From the NCBI GenBank assembly GCA_973895155.1, contig OZ316891.1, positions 9,362,001-9,426,000 of the forward strand: a stretch of 64,000 bases of DNA, written 5' to 3'. Numbering within the stretch: the stretch's first letter is position 1; each line of letters begins with the position of its first letter. Positions 26,286 to 37,346 of this stretch are shown here, piece after piece. The notes under the pieces are model-generated. The model searched no databases. It was given only the letters and a program-made list of their open reading frames with translations, and was not told the DNA's origin. The translations under genes and the position numbers were made by a program. Source of the stretch: Marsupella aquatica. Its lineage: Eukaryota > Marchantiophyta.

Positions 26286-26452
26286 GTAGTTTGTTCATGT
26301 ATAGGATATGGGAGGTCTGGTCTGGGGTTACTAGCCTGGTAGTAAAGTAGTTTGTTCATGTATAGGATATAGGAGGTCTGGTTTGGCTTTACTAGACTGT
26401 ACTATAGTTTGTTCATGTATAGGATACAGGAGGTCTGGTCTGGGGTTACTAG
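26286..26452. repeat. Three-copy tandem repeat, 57-61 bp unit
   Basis: Three copies begin at about 26,286, 26,347 and 26,404. Each contains TAGTTTGTTCATGTATAGGA, then AGGAGGTCTGGT(C/T)TGG and a final TTACTAG. They differ at only a few positions, so the amplification is fairly recent. There is no coding frame across them. The array lies upstream of the TYW3 gene start, about 550 bp away. Confidence 0.9.
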
Positions 26453-26459
26453 AGTGTAA

Positions 26460-28090
26460 CTCCCTCTCATCAGAAAGTGAAGAAAACCTGATGGACGGCC
26501 AAGGGGAATATATTCTGAGTTTTCTTTGGAGGAGGGTTCAGGCTAGAACTTCATACCAGACCTCCTTCATAGTACCTAATTTCTTCCCGAAAGAAGGTTA
26601 CTTCCAGGCAACAGATTATGTGAATAGCAAGTGTGGCCCAAAATGTTTACATGTAGGTGCCTCCTCTCAAAATGTTTACATGTAGATAACCTGTTTTCCG
26701 GACAGAATTTACTTTCCCAGTCCTCCCTTCCAAGTGTCCCCTCTTGTATTTACATACCTGTTGGCTCCTCCCTTACTTTTCCCCCTCCCGTCCATATGTA
26801 TGTTCCTAGGTATTGTGACTTAGTTACCTAGCTTACGGCCATTTGACTACACGCACTACAAGTGACCGAAGTGGCAAAATGTTTGCATTAGCTCAGTGCG
26901 CACTTAGGTTGTTTTTTTCCCAAATCTTCACTCATCATGAATTTATTTTTTGTGAGTTTGTGCGAAAATATTTTTGAGCGAAACATCATAATATTTGACA
27001 CTCCAACAATTTGCTCATATTGTCGTCAGAGGCTCTCTTAGGTAGAGGAAAATGTGACAAAATTTGCTAAATTACATATTTTGTGGAAGCCCCTGGCACA
27101 AAAGATGTGATGGAAATTTAGTTTATCAATAAGCTTATTACACACTCAAGTTTTATTTCGGGAGTCCCTTCGTACGTCTTGGTTCCAAATAAAATGTGAC
27201 TTGTAAGGGCTAAGGAGGGACTTGTAAGGGCTAAGGAGGGTTAGGTACCCATCAGGTTTCCAAATGAAAATATGACTTGTAAGGGTTAAGTAGGTTTACC
27301 CATCTTCTGTTTTGTTTGTCATAATTATGTGCTATTGAAATGTAAAGTCGAGATTTCAACTAAGTTGTTTGATTATTCTTTTCTCTCTTTGTCATGTTAT
27401 GCAGTCCTTCGCTTTCATACTTTCCTATTCACTTTTTAAAGATTCTTTCCTCCTTGTTAACTTAAAAAGTTTAGTCAGGGTTTCCAAGATGCAAAATAAA
27501 ATCATGTTCGCCCTGAAATGGAAACAGGCAGGTGGGCAACATCTGAGTGGGACCCATGGGATAGTAATAAATGAGTTCCCAGCAACCTTCAACGTGAATA
27601 GGTTGGAGGTGCAAGTAGGTTATGCCATTTGAGACAACATTGTCACCTGAGTAGGTTCTGTGTGTGTGTGAGGGGGGCAGTAGATTACGACATTCAGGAC
27701 AACACTGTCACCATGCGAAGCAAGCAACTGAAACTATATGGTCACAACCTACAAGTATTTTGAAGCTTGTGACCATGCTATTCCTGGGTGGGGTCCAGAT
27801 TTGGGGTTACAGTTGACCTCGTGCGACATTGGGGGCCACACTATCATCACAGTCATATAGCTTTGGTTGTGAGGAAATAACCAGGGAGATGACCAAACAT
27901 ATGTGGTCACATCAGGGATTCAGGCTGAACAATATGGTCCTGACAACATCGTGTACAAGACATTGTGGGGCCATTTTTTATAATATGGTTTCAGACAATA
28001 CGGTTTGGGGCCATTTTCAGGCCCCCTCACTTTGTTCAACTGAACTAAAGTTCAGCCAATAACTACAATATGTAGTTGCAAAGGAGCATG
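26460..28090. other. Intergenic DNA
   Basis: No gene or RNA is recognised. A small repeat, GACTTGTAAGGGCTAAGGAGG, occurs twice in tandem near 27,198-27,240 and once more in altered form near 27,270. Confidence 0.4.
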
Positions 28091-28480
28091 GCCAAGGGAT
28101 GTATGTGGAACAAATCCCAAATCAACAATTACTGAGAATTACTGCCACTAGTGGAAATCCCTAATCTGCCACACTCAAACGAAAAAAAGTGATTAATATA
28201 CCAGGGTTTACACCTGCTGCCAAGGGGTGTATGTGGAACAAATCCCAAATCAACAATTACTGGCTAGAGCTCAAACTAGTAGAAATTCCTAGTCTGCCAC
28301 TCAAACTAAAAAAGTGATCAATATACCAGGGTTTACACCCGCTGCCAAGGGGTGTGTGTGGAACAAATCCCAAATCAATAATTACTGAGAATTACTGGCT
28401 AGAGACCAAACCACTGGAAATTCCTAATCTGCCACTCAAACAAAAAAAATTGATTAATATACCAGGGTTTACATCTGCTG
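28091..28480. repeat. Three-copy tandem repeat, about 125-130 bp unit
   Basis: Units start at 28,091, 28,219 and 28,344. Each holds GCCAAGGG(A/G)TGT(A/G)TGTGGAA, CAAATCCCAAATCAA(C/T)AATT, GGAAAT(C/T)CCTA-type and AATCTGCCAC-type blocks, and ends with ATATACCAGGGTTTACA. Small indels separate the copies. Non-coding. Confidence 0.9.
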
Positions 28481-29099
28481 GTACGTACTCTTGAAGCCAT
28501 ATGTAAGCTGAAGTACAGTGAGCCACAAAGCTATGGGCAATGCCTCCTACTGGCCTAAAATTTCGCAAGCCTTGCACTCCTTGACTCCAGCCATCCTGCC
28601 CTCCTCCAAGAAAGGAGCCATCGAGGTCAAGGCTGACCTTCACCCTTGATAGAAAATTCAATGAACCGGACTTTGCTCAACTATACTGTAATAAGGTACA
28701 TCCAAAAGGTGCTGGGGAACAGGGCAACTAAGGTAGGAAAATATGGTTGATACTCTCCATTGGTAGGGGCTCTGTGGTTTGATATTGTCTGTTAATTCAT
28801 TTATATTTGGCCCTTGTGTCACCAGTGTAGTGCATGACATATTTGACTGAGCCTATGCTTTTGAACAAAACATTGATGTGAAGTGATGGGAGTAGCCCCA
28901 CACTCTTGCGTTGACACTCATGCATCCCAACCCATGTTTACAGATGCGTCAATTACTCATGTCCACAATTTGGACATACTTTCAACAAATTCCAATATAC
29001 AACTGGTAAGTTGTTTCAATGGAAGGCTATGATAGTTCATGGTTGTGATGGATGGAATATAATTGGTAAACCACATAATCTAGCATATGTTTTGAGGCT
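28481..29099. other. Intergenic DNA
   Basis: No gene, RNA or repeat is recognised here. Confidence 0.4.
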
Positions 29100-29740
29100 G
29101 CTATAATGGTGAATCCACCTTTCAGATTTTGTCTCATTCATATTTTGTGTCAAGTATTTTAATTTTAATGTGCCTTAACAAGGTAAATCATTTGTATTAA
29201 TTTGATTTTGAATTAAGTTTAGGACCCCTCTTAATTTTAGTGAAGATAGAGTATTTTGAATGTATTTGGCTCCCCTCATCAAGGTTTAATCTTTCCTTTT
29301 CAATCACTCCTTAGTGAATTCTCTTTTTTCTCATGAGAGTGTAAGAAATGAATTTGATCAATGTGAACATCTGGTGTATTAAGTTCCCTTCATGGTTTAC
29401 TTTGCAAAATTTATGGTTTTAATTGAGTTGAATGACATTACCTAGAAGCAAGTGAAAATCTGTACTGTATGTGCACAACTCAACTCTTTAGTACCTTTGT
29501 ACTTTCTTGGTCATAATGTGATTTTATGTGCATATATTTTACATGTCCCTATTTAAATGAATTACATAACTCAACTCTTTAGTATCTTTGTACTTTCTTG
29601 GTCATAATGTGATTTTATGTGCACATATTTTACATGTCCCTATTTAAATGAATTACATATCACTAGAAGACAAAAAAAGAGACATGTTCCAGGATGAACA
29701 TGCTATATTGCCAGAATGTGCTGGAGTTGTGACATTGACA
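29100..29740. repeat. Dispersed repeat, copy B, with internal 91-bp duplication
   Basis: This is the second copy of the family seen at 12,790-13,400, sharing GAATCCACCTTTCAGATTTT and the same order of landmarks. Inside it, a block starting at about 29,478 (CTCAACTCTTTAGTA..) is repeated 91 bp later, starting near 29,569, with only two or so differences. That duplication is absent from copy A and is therefore private and recent. Confidence 0.7.
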
Positions 29741-30177
29741 ATTGAGTAAACTTAATAATGCTCACAATCAGGGCACAAAGTAATGAAACTCTAGAGAGGA
29801 CCCCATAAATCTTTGATGTGTCTGACTTATATATATGGTGTGGTTTAGAAATGAATTGGAGGCTGTATAATGGACATGCATGGACACACTATTACCCAGG
29901 AGTTGATACTCAACAGTGTACAACTCATCAATTCCTGACTTTATGCATTGCACATGTGCTTTGTATCTGCACAATTTGATGTGTAGGTTGTTGACAATCC
30001 TACTTAAAAATAGGCAATTTATTGAGCCATTAGCCACAACCAGAATGTTTGGTTTTTTTTCATTCATAGAGTAAGCCCACTGTATGGATCTGGGTTTTTT
30101 CTGAAGAATTATACCTTACACTTGTAAAATCATTCAAACTCAAAAACACATCATGCAGTTACTAGGGCATCATTATT

Positions 30178-30181
<4 letters not shown>

Positions 30182-30208
<27 letters not shown>
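30182..30208. repeat. (CA)n microsatellite
   Basis: An uninterrupted CA dinucleotide run followed by an eight-T tract. It lies in intergenic DNA. Confidence 0.95.
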
Positions 30209-30209
<1 letters not shown>

Positions 30210-31189
30210 TTTTTTTCATTGCACATCTGTACTGGATGTTAAATCCTGTGAGGATTGTCTTGCCAATCTATGTGGGAGCATCCCTTTTTTTTCCATTGCA
30301 ATTCTGTACTGGATGTTATATGCAGATGATGGACATAATTAACATCAAATTTAAATGATAGAGCCTCGGGGGCCTCACTCTAAATTAAAGGGGGTCTCAT
30401 AACCCGCTTGACATTTTAGCTATTAAACACCCTAAAAAATAAGAATTTACTATTTTTCTACTATTTTTCTACCCTTATATTTTTGTAATATTCTAAAAAT
30501 ATTCCCAAAATTCATTTATAAAACCCTATCTTCTCTTATAATTCTCAAAATTGGATTTTAAAAACCCTAATGTTCTTCTACTGAAATTTAAAACTATTCT
30601 TCTCAACTCAATAACAAACCCTATCCTTACTTTCACGTGATGGGTAGAAAAAGGAAATAAGTGAGGACCCCGGGGATAGAGTTTCTATTGTTAGTAGCCA
30701 GCACAATGCATTCAACTCATGGAAGACAACCATCTGGATTTGTTTCTGGTATTAGTGTCACCCCTGTTTCAGAGATGGATGACATCCAAAACATACAAGT
30801 GACAGGAGCAATGGCGCAATTCCACCACATACAACAAGAACCAGCCCAGATTTGCAACATATCTCTTGAGTATCTCTCCAGGTTTGTTTAGAATATGAGT
30901 AGCCGTCGTTCCCTCATCATTGAATGGGGGAAAATGTTTCAACGCAAAACTAATAGGATTTGTAAAGACAGCCATCTTTCTTTTATAGTGGAAAATGTTT
31001 GCTAGATTCCCCTAAAACTTCACCACTTTTGTGAACATTTGCTAGGTTTTTGCCTTCCTTTGGCGACTTTCACACCTAGCCACAGAACCCATTTGCCAGA
31101 ATATGACAATCATCCTTAAATAAAGGGACTTTGCCTTACTGGAAAAAACAACACTAAATGTTCTGCTACATACAACCCATCCTAAACCA

Positions 31190-31540
31190 CCAAAGAAAAA
31201 ACCTTAAAGTTAAGCTACACACATAATCCAAACCATTGAAGAAAAAACCTTAAAAATTCTGTCACAGACAGCCCATTCTAAACCACCAAAGGAAAAACCT
31301 TAAAACTAAGCTTCACACAGCCAACCCAAACCATTGAAGAAAAACTCTTAAAACAACTGTTACAGACAGCCCATCCAAAACCACTGTAGGGAAAACCTTA
31401 AAAATTATTGTGTAGACAGACCATCCAAAACAACCAAACAAAAGTCCTTAAAGAATATGATATTGACAGCGCATCAAAAACCACAGAGAAAGAACTCTTA
31501 AAGCTACAAATTCATCAAAGAAGAAACCTTAGAAATTAGG
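31190..31540. repeat. Degenerate tandem repeat, about 45-50 bp unit
   Basis: About eight units share CCAAACCA(C/T)..GAAAAAACCTTAAA and, in the better copies, CAGACAGCCCATCC. Spacing between successive CCTTAAA cores runs from about 31 to 51 bp. Related, weaker units (AATGCCC(T/C)(G/A)AGAAA.., CATCCAAA) appear again at 31,995-32,170. Non-coding. Confidence 0.8.
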
Positions 31541-32179
31541 TGTAAGGTAAATAATCCATCGCCTCAAGGAAGTCATGGGATGTAAACCCAGAGGGGGTAT
31601 AGTGATGGTCATTGATTAATGAGTATAACTTCTCATTAAAATTTCTCCATTTTCTATCTAAAAACTGCACTTGAAATTGGATTATTCTCCAGGCTCGCTA
31701 GCAAGGGGGGGAAATGTCATAACCCTAAGGCCAGGTTGGAGGGGTGTTATGTCTCATAACTATCCATAGAAAGAAAAATAGAAAACTATACAAGGGGTTT
31801 ATGCATATATTAATCTCCCAAATACAGGGCATTGTGGGAATCAATGCCCCAAACAACCAAAGCTCTACTGTAGCTTGAGTTTTGAGAGGCTTATTGTCCA
31901 TAATGTTCTCGTAAAGGGACCTTAATATACTTAAAGGTGTAAGGTAGTTTTAAAAATATAAGCTGATTCAAATCTTGAATGATTGTGCATTTTTCTCCAA
32001 TAGTGCCCTGAGAAATACAAAGAAAGAAACCATGAAAGGCATTAAGCTACAATTAGGACATCCAAAGATAATGCCCTGAGAAATACAAAGAGAAAAATCA
32101 TGAAGAGCATGAAGCTATAGACAGCACATCCAAAAAGATAATGCCCCAAGAAAAATCATGATAATGTCCTGTTTACAAG

Positions 32180-33880
32180 GCAGTGAGGCATATAAATGGT
32201 CCCCAAATGAGAGGTTCAACTCAGTTTTAATTGGCTATTATTATTTTATTATTTTGGTTTTTTTTGGAACAAACTGAATCTTTATTCGGGAAAACCCGGT
32301 CAAAAAGAGTACATCTGCCTAGAAGGAGGAGGCAGTGAATGGGACTCACCCAAAAAAACAATTAACGGGGCCTAAGAGAGGGAGCACACCCATAGAAAAT
32401 AAGGGGGGGACCTCCCAACCGGACTGCCATGAAGGAGGGGCAAGTCAAAGGTGGCAAGGACAGTCCCCAAATGGACAGAAGGAAAACAAACAAAACCTGC
32501 ATGAACCAGAGCCAACAAACAAGACCGGAGTCCGCCAAAAGTCATGTTGGGCAACTGCCAATCACCTTCTCCACTGGTTGACCACCCAAAATCAATCCTC
32601 AGCCATTGTCCATGAACCACCTTCCTTGTCGTGTCTTATCTTCACCTTGATCTCCAATGTATTTGTTTGTATGGTCAGGGCTCAACATCTACAAGATCAG
32701 ACTTGAGAACCATCAATCAGCCACCATCCTGAATTGGAGCCTGGGAGTAAGAGCAAATGATCTCACTCCTAGCCATTTGATCTCAGCACCGCATCCTCCT
32801 GCCAACAGACATCCTGCTGAGCATGGTTCCACTGATGACTGGAATGCCATGAGATCCGTGGAATATAATTGTTTCAATCCCCAGACTCGTCGCCCTAGAT
32901 ACCAATGAGAATGGAAAGCATGGACACTGGACAAGTATATGATTGGGCTGCTGGGGGGCCCTGCGGAGGGTGTGCCAAGCCTGTGGAGAAGGTAAAGGCT
33001 AGCCATCCAGCAGAGTATCTAGGCAAATGACCGATCTAAGAGTGCTGCCAAAAGAACAAGACAGAGAGATGATTATTCCCCCAAAGTCCATAATCCCCAA
33101 AAAACTATATATATATTTATTTATTTATATTTATTTATTTATGTATCCCATGAGACCAAGAGAGTGTCCATAGGAACCAAATCTACTTTAATATCACCGG
33201 CAATGACTATAGTTATCACCAAAAATATTTGATAGCTAAGAATCTATCCAACCGAGCTGCCATCGTGGTGAAAATCTTCAGATCGAGTATATAAATCATC
33301 CATAGCAAGGAATAAGACGATTAGAAAATGCCTGAAGGCCCGAGAGGAAGATCAAACAAACATGAACCCCAGAAGTCCACGAAGGAGCCAAAATCCGGGT
33401 CCAAGGAAGTATCCAGCACCAGACAAACTCCTCCCCATAGGGAAGGCACACTGAACCAAAGAACAAAGTGATGTATGGGGCCATCCCCCCAAGCAGAGCA
33501 TGATGTTGGATAGCAGCAAAAGAAAAGCAACCAATCACAAAACTATCAGTTTGCTAAGTGATGACGAGACAAAAGGAGTATGTGATAAGTGAGAGGGAAT
33601 CTAGTGAACTATACAGTATGAATAGGGGGCAAGAAGGTTTTGTTAGACTAACAACAAGGGAAGGTTGAAAAATGAACGAAGAAGAGACCAGTGGCTGGTC
33701 AGAGACAATAATACTCTGGAAACAGGATATATATACACTTAGAGGCTTGAGAGATATACAGTACAAGCCTGAGAGATTTTTATTTGTACTTATTTAGTTT
33801 AGTAGAAGTAGAGGAGACTCTTGCTGGAGAGGTAATCCAAATCTTGATAGGGCATTCTCCTTCAAGACTGGAGTCCCATG
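32180..33880. other. Intergenic DNA with possible retroposon 3' end
   Basis: On the - strand the sequence around 32,255-32,300 reads as an AATAAA-containing tail followed by a run of A, preceded by GC-richer DNA up to about 33,550 that differs from the surrounding AT-rich sequence. That would fit the 3' end of an old non-LTR retroposon, but no reverse transcriptase or other protein motif can be read. An AT-rich TATTTATT run lies at 33,108-33,145. Confidence 0.3.
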
Positions 33881-33884
33881 CTTC

Positions 33885-34095
33885 ACATCAAATGTGATGA
33901 TGTGCAGTGTCATAATATGTAATGTTCAATCAAGAGCATTCTCCTCCAAGAATGGCATCCCTGTAACTGCACATCAAAATATGATAATATGCCGGTGTGA
34001 TAATACATGGTGCACAATCAAGAGCATTATGCTCCAAAATGGCATCCCTCTAATTGGACATCAAAATATGGTAATATAGTGTGTACAATCAATGA
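33885..34095. repeat. Three-copy tandem repeat, about 80-90 bp unit
   Basis: Three diverged units share ACATCAAA(A/T)(A/G)TG(A/G)T, a TGGTG/TGTACAATCAA block and, in two of them, AGAGCATT..CTCCA(A/-)GAATGGCATCCCT. The array lies about 200 bp before the foldback element. Non-coding. Confidence 0.75.
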
Positions 34096-34290
34096 GATTT
34101 AAACAGAATAATTACACTAGGTTTGTGATGCTATGGAGTGACATGGTAAAGTTAACTTTAGTTTGATGTAATATGAAATGACATGGTAAACCATAAGTGT
34201 GATATTTGGATGTGCAATTACTAGACTCCCAAGAATGTACCCCAAAACACAAAAGGAAAAGAATGCACTGAAAAACATGACAGCTTTTTG

Positions 34291-34769
34291 TTAACCTGTC
34301 CCCCAAACTACTCGATATGATTAAAGTGCCCACCCAAGCAAAATTAATTATTAACCCGTCCCCCATTTTGTATTGAGGTCAGTATTAACTCATATATGAG
34401 TTTCCTTGCCATGTGACAATTCACTATTGGCTAGCCTTAACAAGCCACCACCACCCTCGCCCCCCCTTCCCCATTGCAAGGCACAATTGTAGGTCCAGGA
34501 GGGGCAAAAATATGTTATTTTTTGCTCCATGCTCCCCTCACAAAACCCCACACTTTTGGCCCTCATTTTTACTCAGGAAAATAATAGCTGGGAAGGGGGG
34601 ACAACGGGGTGACAGCGGATTATGGCTAGCCAATACTAACATGCTACGTGGCAACTGGAACCCGTATACGAGTTAATACTGACTCAAATAAAAAATTAAA
34701 AGTGGATTGATAATTAATTTTGTTTGGGGGAGCATGTTAGTAATATGAGTACTTTGGTGAACAGGTTAG
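34291..34769. mobile_element. Foldback / MITE-like element with long imperfect inverted repeats
   Basis: The left arm (about 34,291-34,445) and the reverse complement of the right arm (about 34,613-34,769) share, in order, TAACCTGT, ACAAAATTAATTAT-like (GCAAAATTAATTATTAACC on the left), GTCAGTATTAACTC, GCCA(T/C)GT, and TATTGGCTAGCC. The arms are about 150 bp and partly diverged, around a C-rich spacer of about 170 bp. No protein is encoded and no clean target duplication could be found, so the superfamily is undetermined. Confidence 0.7.
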
Positions 34770-34982
34770 TAAAATGCTTAAAAGCATGAAGCCTACAATA
34801 TTAAGCTACAAAAGGTCCTAGTTTTGGGGTCAGCTGTAATTCTTTGTTTCTTTGCTTCTTGGCCTCTCTTGGCCCTTTGGTTGTCCCCCCTTATTGGGTC
34901 TTTTGCCTAGGATCATGGTTGGGCGCCCTTTGTTTTAGGCAGTTAAAAAATATTATAAAGGGCACAAATATTATAGAGGGCA

Positions 34983-34990
34983 CACTCATG
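34983..34990. other. Left target-site duplication of the Mutator-like element
   Basis: CACTCATG immediately precedes the terminal ACCCTGC of the left inverted repeat. The identical octamer stands directly after the right inverted repeat at 49,523-49,530. Eight bases is slightly shorter than the 9 bp usual for Mutator elements. Confidence 0.85.
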
Positions 34991-35268
34991 ACCCTGCATC
35001 AAATCTACACCGCATTAATGTGCTCCAACTATAGCGGCACCCCGTACGCTGCCTATCACGACATCCAATGCGGCCTGCCCGTTCCCCCGACCAGACGTCG
35101 GTTTATGTTCTACCATTTCTTCTTTGACTGCCTCAATTGCGTTTCCGTCCATCATCCGTCCATTTTGAATTCGGGCGGGAGCGCGAACCGAGTCCACGAT
35201 CTTGCCAACACTACCCTCCCCTACCCCGTCTTGACAGTCAAGTGTTGTCGAGAGCACAGAAGTGCTTG
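34991..35268. repeat. Left terminal inverted repeat of the MULE
   Basis: It matches the reverse complement of 49,522-49,207. Shared landmarks are AAATCTACACCGCATTAATG, AACTATAGCGGCACCC, GACCAGACGT, TCTACCATTTCT, TTTCGACTGCCTCAATTG-like, GAATTCGGGC, CCGAGTCCACGA and GACAGTCAAGTGTTGTCGAG. The similarity ends at about 35,268. One GTTTATGTTCTAC copy of the intron motif occurs inside it at about 35,100. Confidence 0.9.
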
Positions 35269-37346
35269 ACATGGCATGCAATGGTGAGACATTGTAGGGT
35301 GGTCCGCTTTGTTTCGTCGTCATAAATAGTCAATGTTCTGTTGCTGATCGTGCCTTGCTGAACCTGTGATGCTGTGCGTTTTGATGAGTATAATCATCAA
35401 TGTTTTGCCGCTGATCGATTGTGCGTTCTTCAACCTGTTTCTATGGTGGGCAGAATACAACTTTGAGGTAATTGTGCGGTTCATTGCTAGTAACTTGAGG
35501 CGCTCTGTACTGTACAAGCAACTTTTGGATGTCTCCCACCTTGCAATCAGTCGCGGAACTCGACTACCTTAACACTTAGCTCCGGCACCGCTGACTCCGA
35601 CGCCGAGCTCCCTTATGGTCCAGGCCTGAATAGGCCATCCGAGGAGGACTTAGCATGGGGAGACTTGTGGGCAATGAGACGTGGCAAGGGGCCAAGCTGG
35701 GGACACATAATAAGGACTTGGACTAGCCTATGGCTGGTCGGGTCAAGGGGAAATGGGTCGGGCTCAAGGATGACCGTCCGGACCGTCAGATGGACTTTGA
35801 GTTCTGAGGGCTTGGGACTGAGCTCCTCTTGGGCCCAAGGCCAATGGAGTTGACGCCATTGGCAATGGACGCTCGGGGCGCAAGTTGTGGCCCGATCCGG
35901 GTTGGGCCAATCGGGGGCCCCGAGCGGCGATCAGACGGTCTGAGGGCCTAGGCATGAGCACTGGGTCGGCCCGGTCACAACGGACTAAGGCACTTTGCTT
36001 GCGGATGCCTATCAGGAAAGTTATGGGCGTTGCCAGTTGGTGGCCGCCCATTATGCACAATGGGATCCGGGTTGGGGGCCAAATGTTTAGGGACCAAAGC
36101 TGGTCCAGGGGTGGCAGGTCTCCAGAAGCATATATGAGGGGAGTGGTGTCTCCCTGGGGGCTAAGGCCGAACCAAAGTCGTGAGCCGCGGCGGTCGCGAC
36201 ACTAAGGGAAACCGCCAAACAAAAATGGTGATATCTTCCCAACGGGAAGTCCGTTGGAGGACTTCTTGGGTACGTTGGAAAGCTCTTGAGCAGGGCTACG
36301 CCCTTGTGAGCTCAGATGGGTCCAGGGGTGCCATGGGTTCTTGTGGTTTGCGGGTGTTAGCTCGTCCGCTTGCCAAATCCTGCCGAACAGCAACCAAGCC
36401 GCGTTCAGCCTCCCAAGGGAACTTGCGTTGGGGAGACAAGGCCAAGTAGGTATGGAGGCTGAGTCCCAAGGGCGCTCGGTCTCTAGACCATCAGTGGGGC
36501 AAACCGGGAGCGGTTGTTAGAGTTGGGGCCATTCTGGTCCCAACGTGTTGAGACAAGCTTGGGACAAACTTTAGGACAAGCTATGCTATTTGGGCCATGA
36601 GCATGTCCTAGGGTCAGGGCGGTCAGTTGGTGATAGATAGGTACGAGGGGGAACCCGGGCCGCACCCAAGGAAGGAGTTGTTCTGGATGAATAGTGGGCG
36701 TGGGTTATGGTTTTGGCTTATGGCGTCAGGAGGACCTATCACTGACCTATTTACCAACGTCTGTTGAGCTTGAGTTAGGATGCTAGACTGGGCGAGTTCT
36801 AGATCCGGAGGGGTTACTCACCGAGGTGCTTGGTTGTTTGTGCAGACAGTGAGGACCGTTGAGTGGCGGTCGTGTAGGTGAGCAAGTGCGGTTTTGTATG
36901 AGAGTGGCTGCAGGTGGTGCTAGAGGCACTTGGATGCTTGCTCGAGGTATTCCGTGGAGGCGTTTGGGCACCAAGGGCACTTAGGCGCAAGTGCTAGGAT
37001 TGGTGAGGGCGCTGGGTGGCGAGGTCCACCACTCAATCTACATCTTCATTGTGGGGGGTTTTGGGCTTTACAAACGGTGTTGCGTTTTTTCCTCATTTGC
37101 AAATAGTGTGTCATTGTTTAGGTTCTATCACGTTTTTCCTTCATTTGGTTTCGAAACTCAAGCTTGACAACTGACTCGGACATCCTGCTCAAGTAAGCAA
37201 TCTCATTCAGTTTATCGCTATTGCATGTCATACGAGTACTTTGTCTCTAGTGTTACCAAATCGATTGTTTCAATGTTGCTCCTAACCCTTATTTCAGATT
37301 GACAGTTTATGTTCTACTCATTGCTGCAAATGTACTGTCATGTAGG
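35269..37346. other. Subterminal region of the MULE with a G-rich, strand-biased island
   Basis: From about 35,580 to 37,040 the + strand is strongly enriched in G over C and GC-rich, unlike the AT-rich rest of the element. Phrases such as GGGTCCAGGGGTG(G/C)CA recur (about 36,102 and 36,318). No frame yields a known protein and no long terminal repeat ends or target duplications are evident, so it is either a captured host fragment, a solo LTR without clear ends, or element-specific sequence. Confidence 0.5.

Noticed and set aside
32372-33538. Minus-strand open frames near a possible poly(A) end
   Set aside because: No reverse transcriptase, nuclease or zinc-knuckle motif could be read, so a LINE call is not justified beyond a note.
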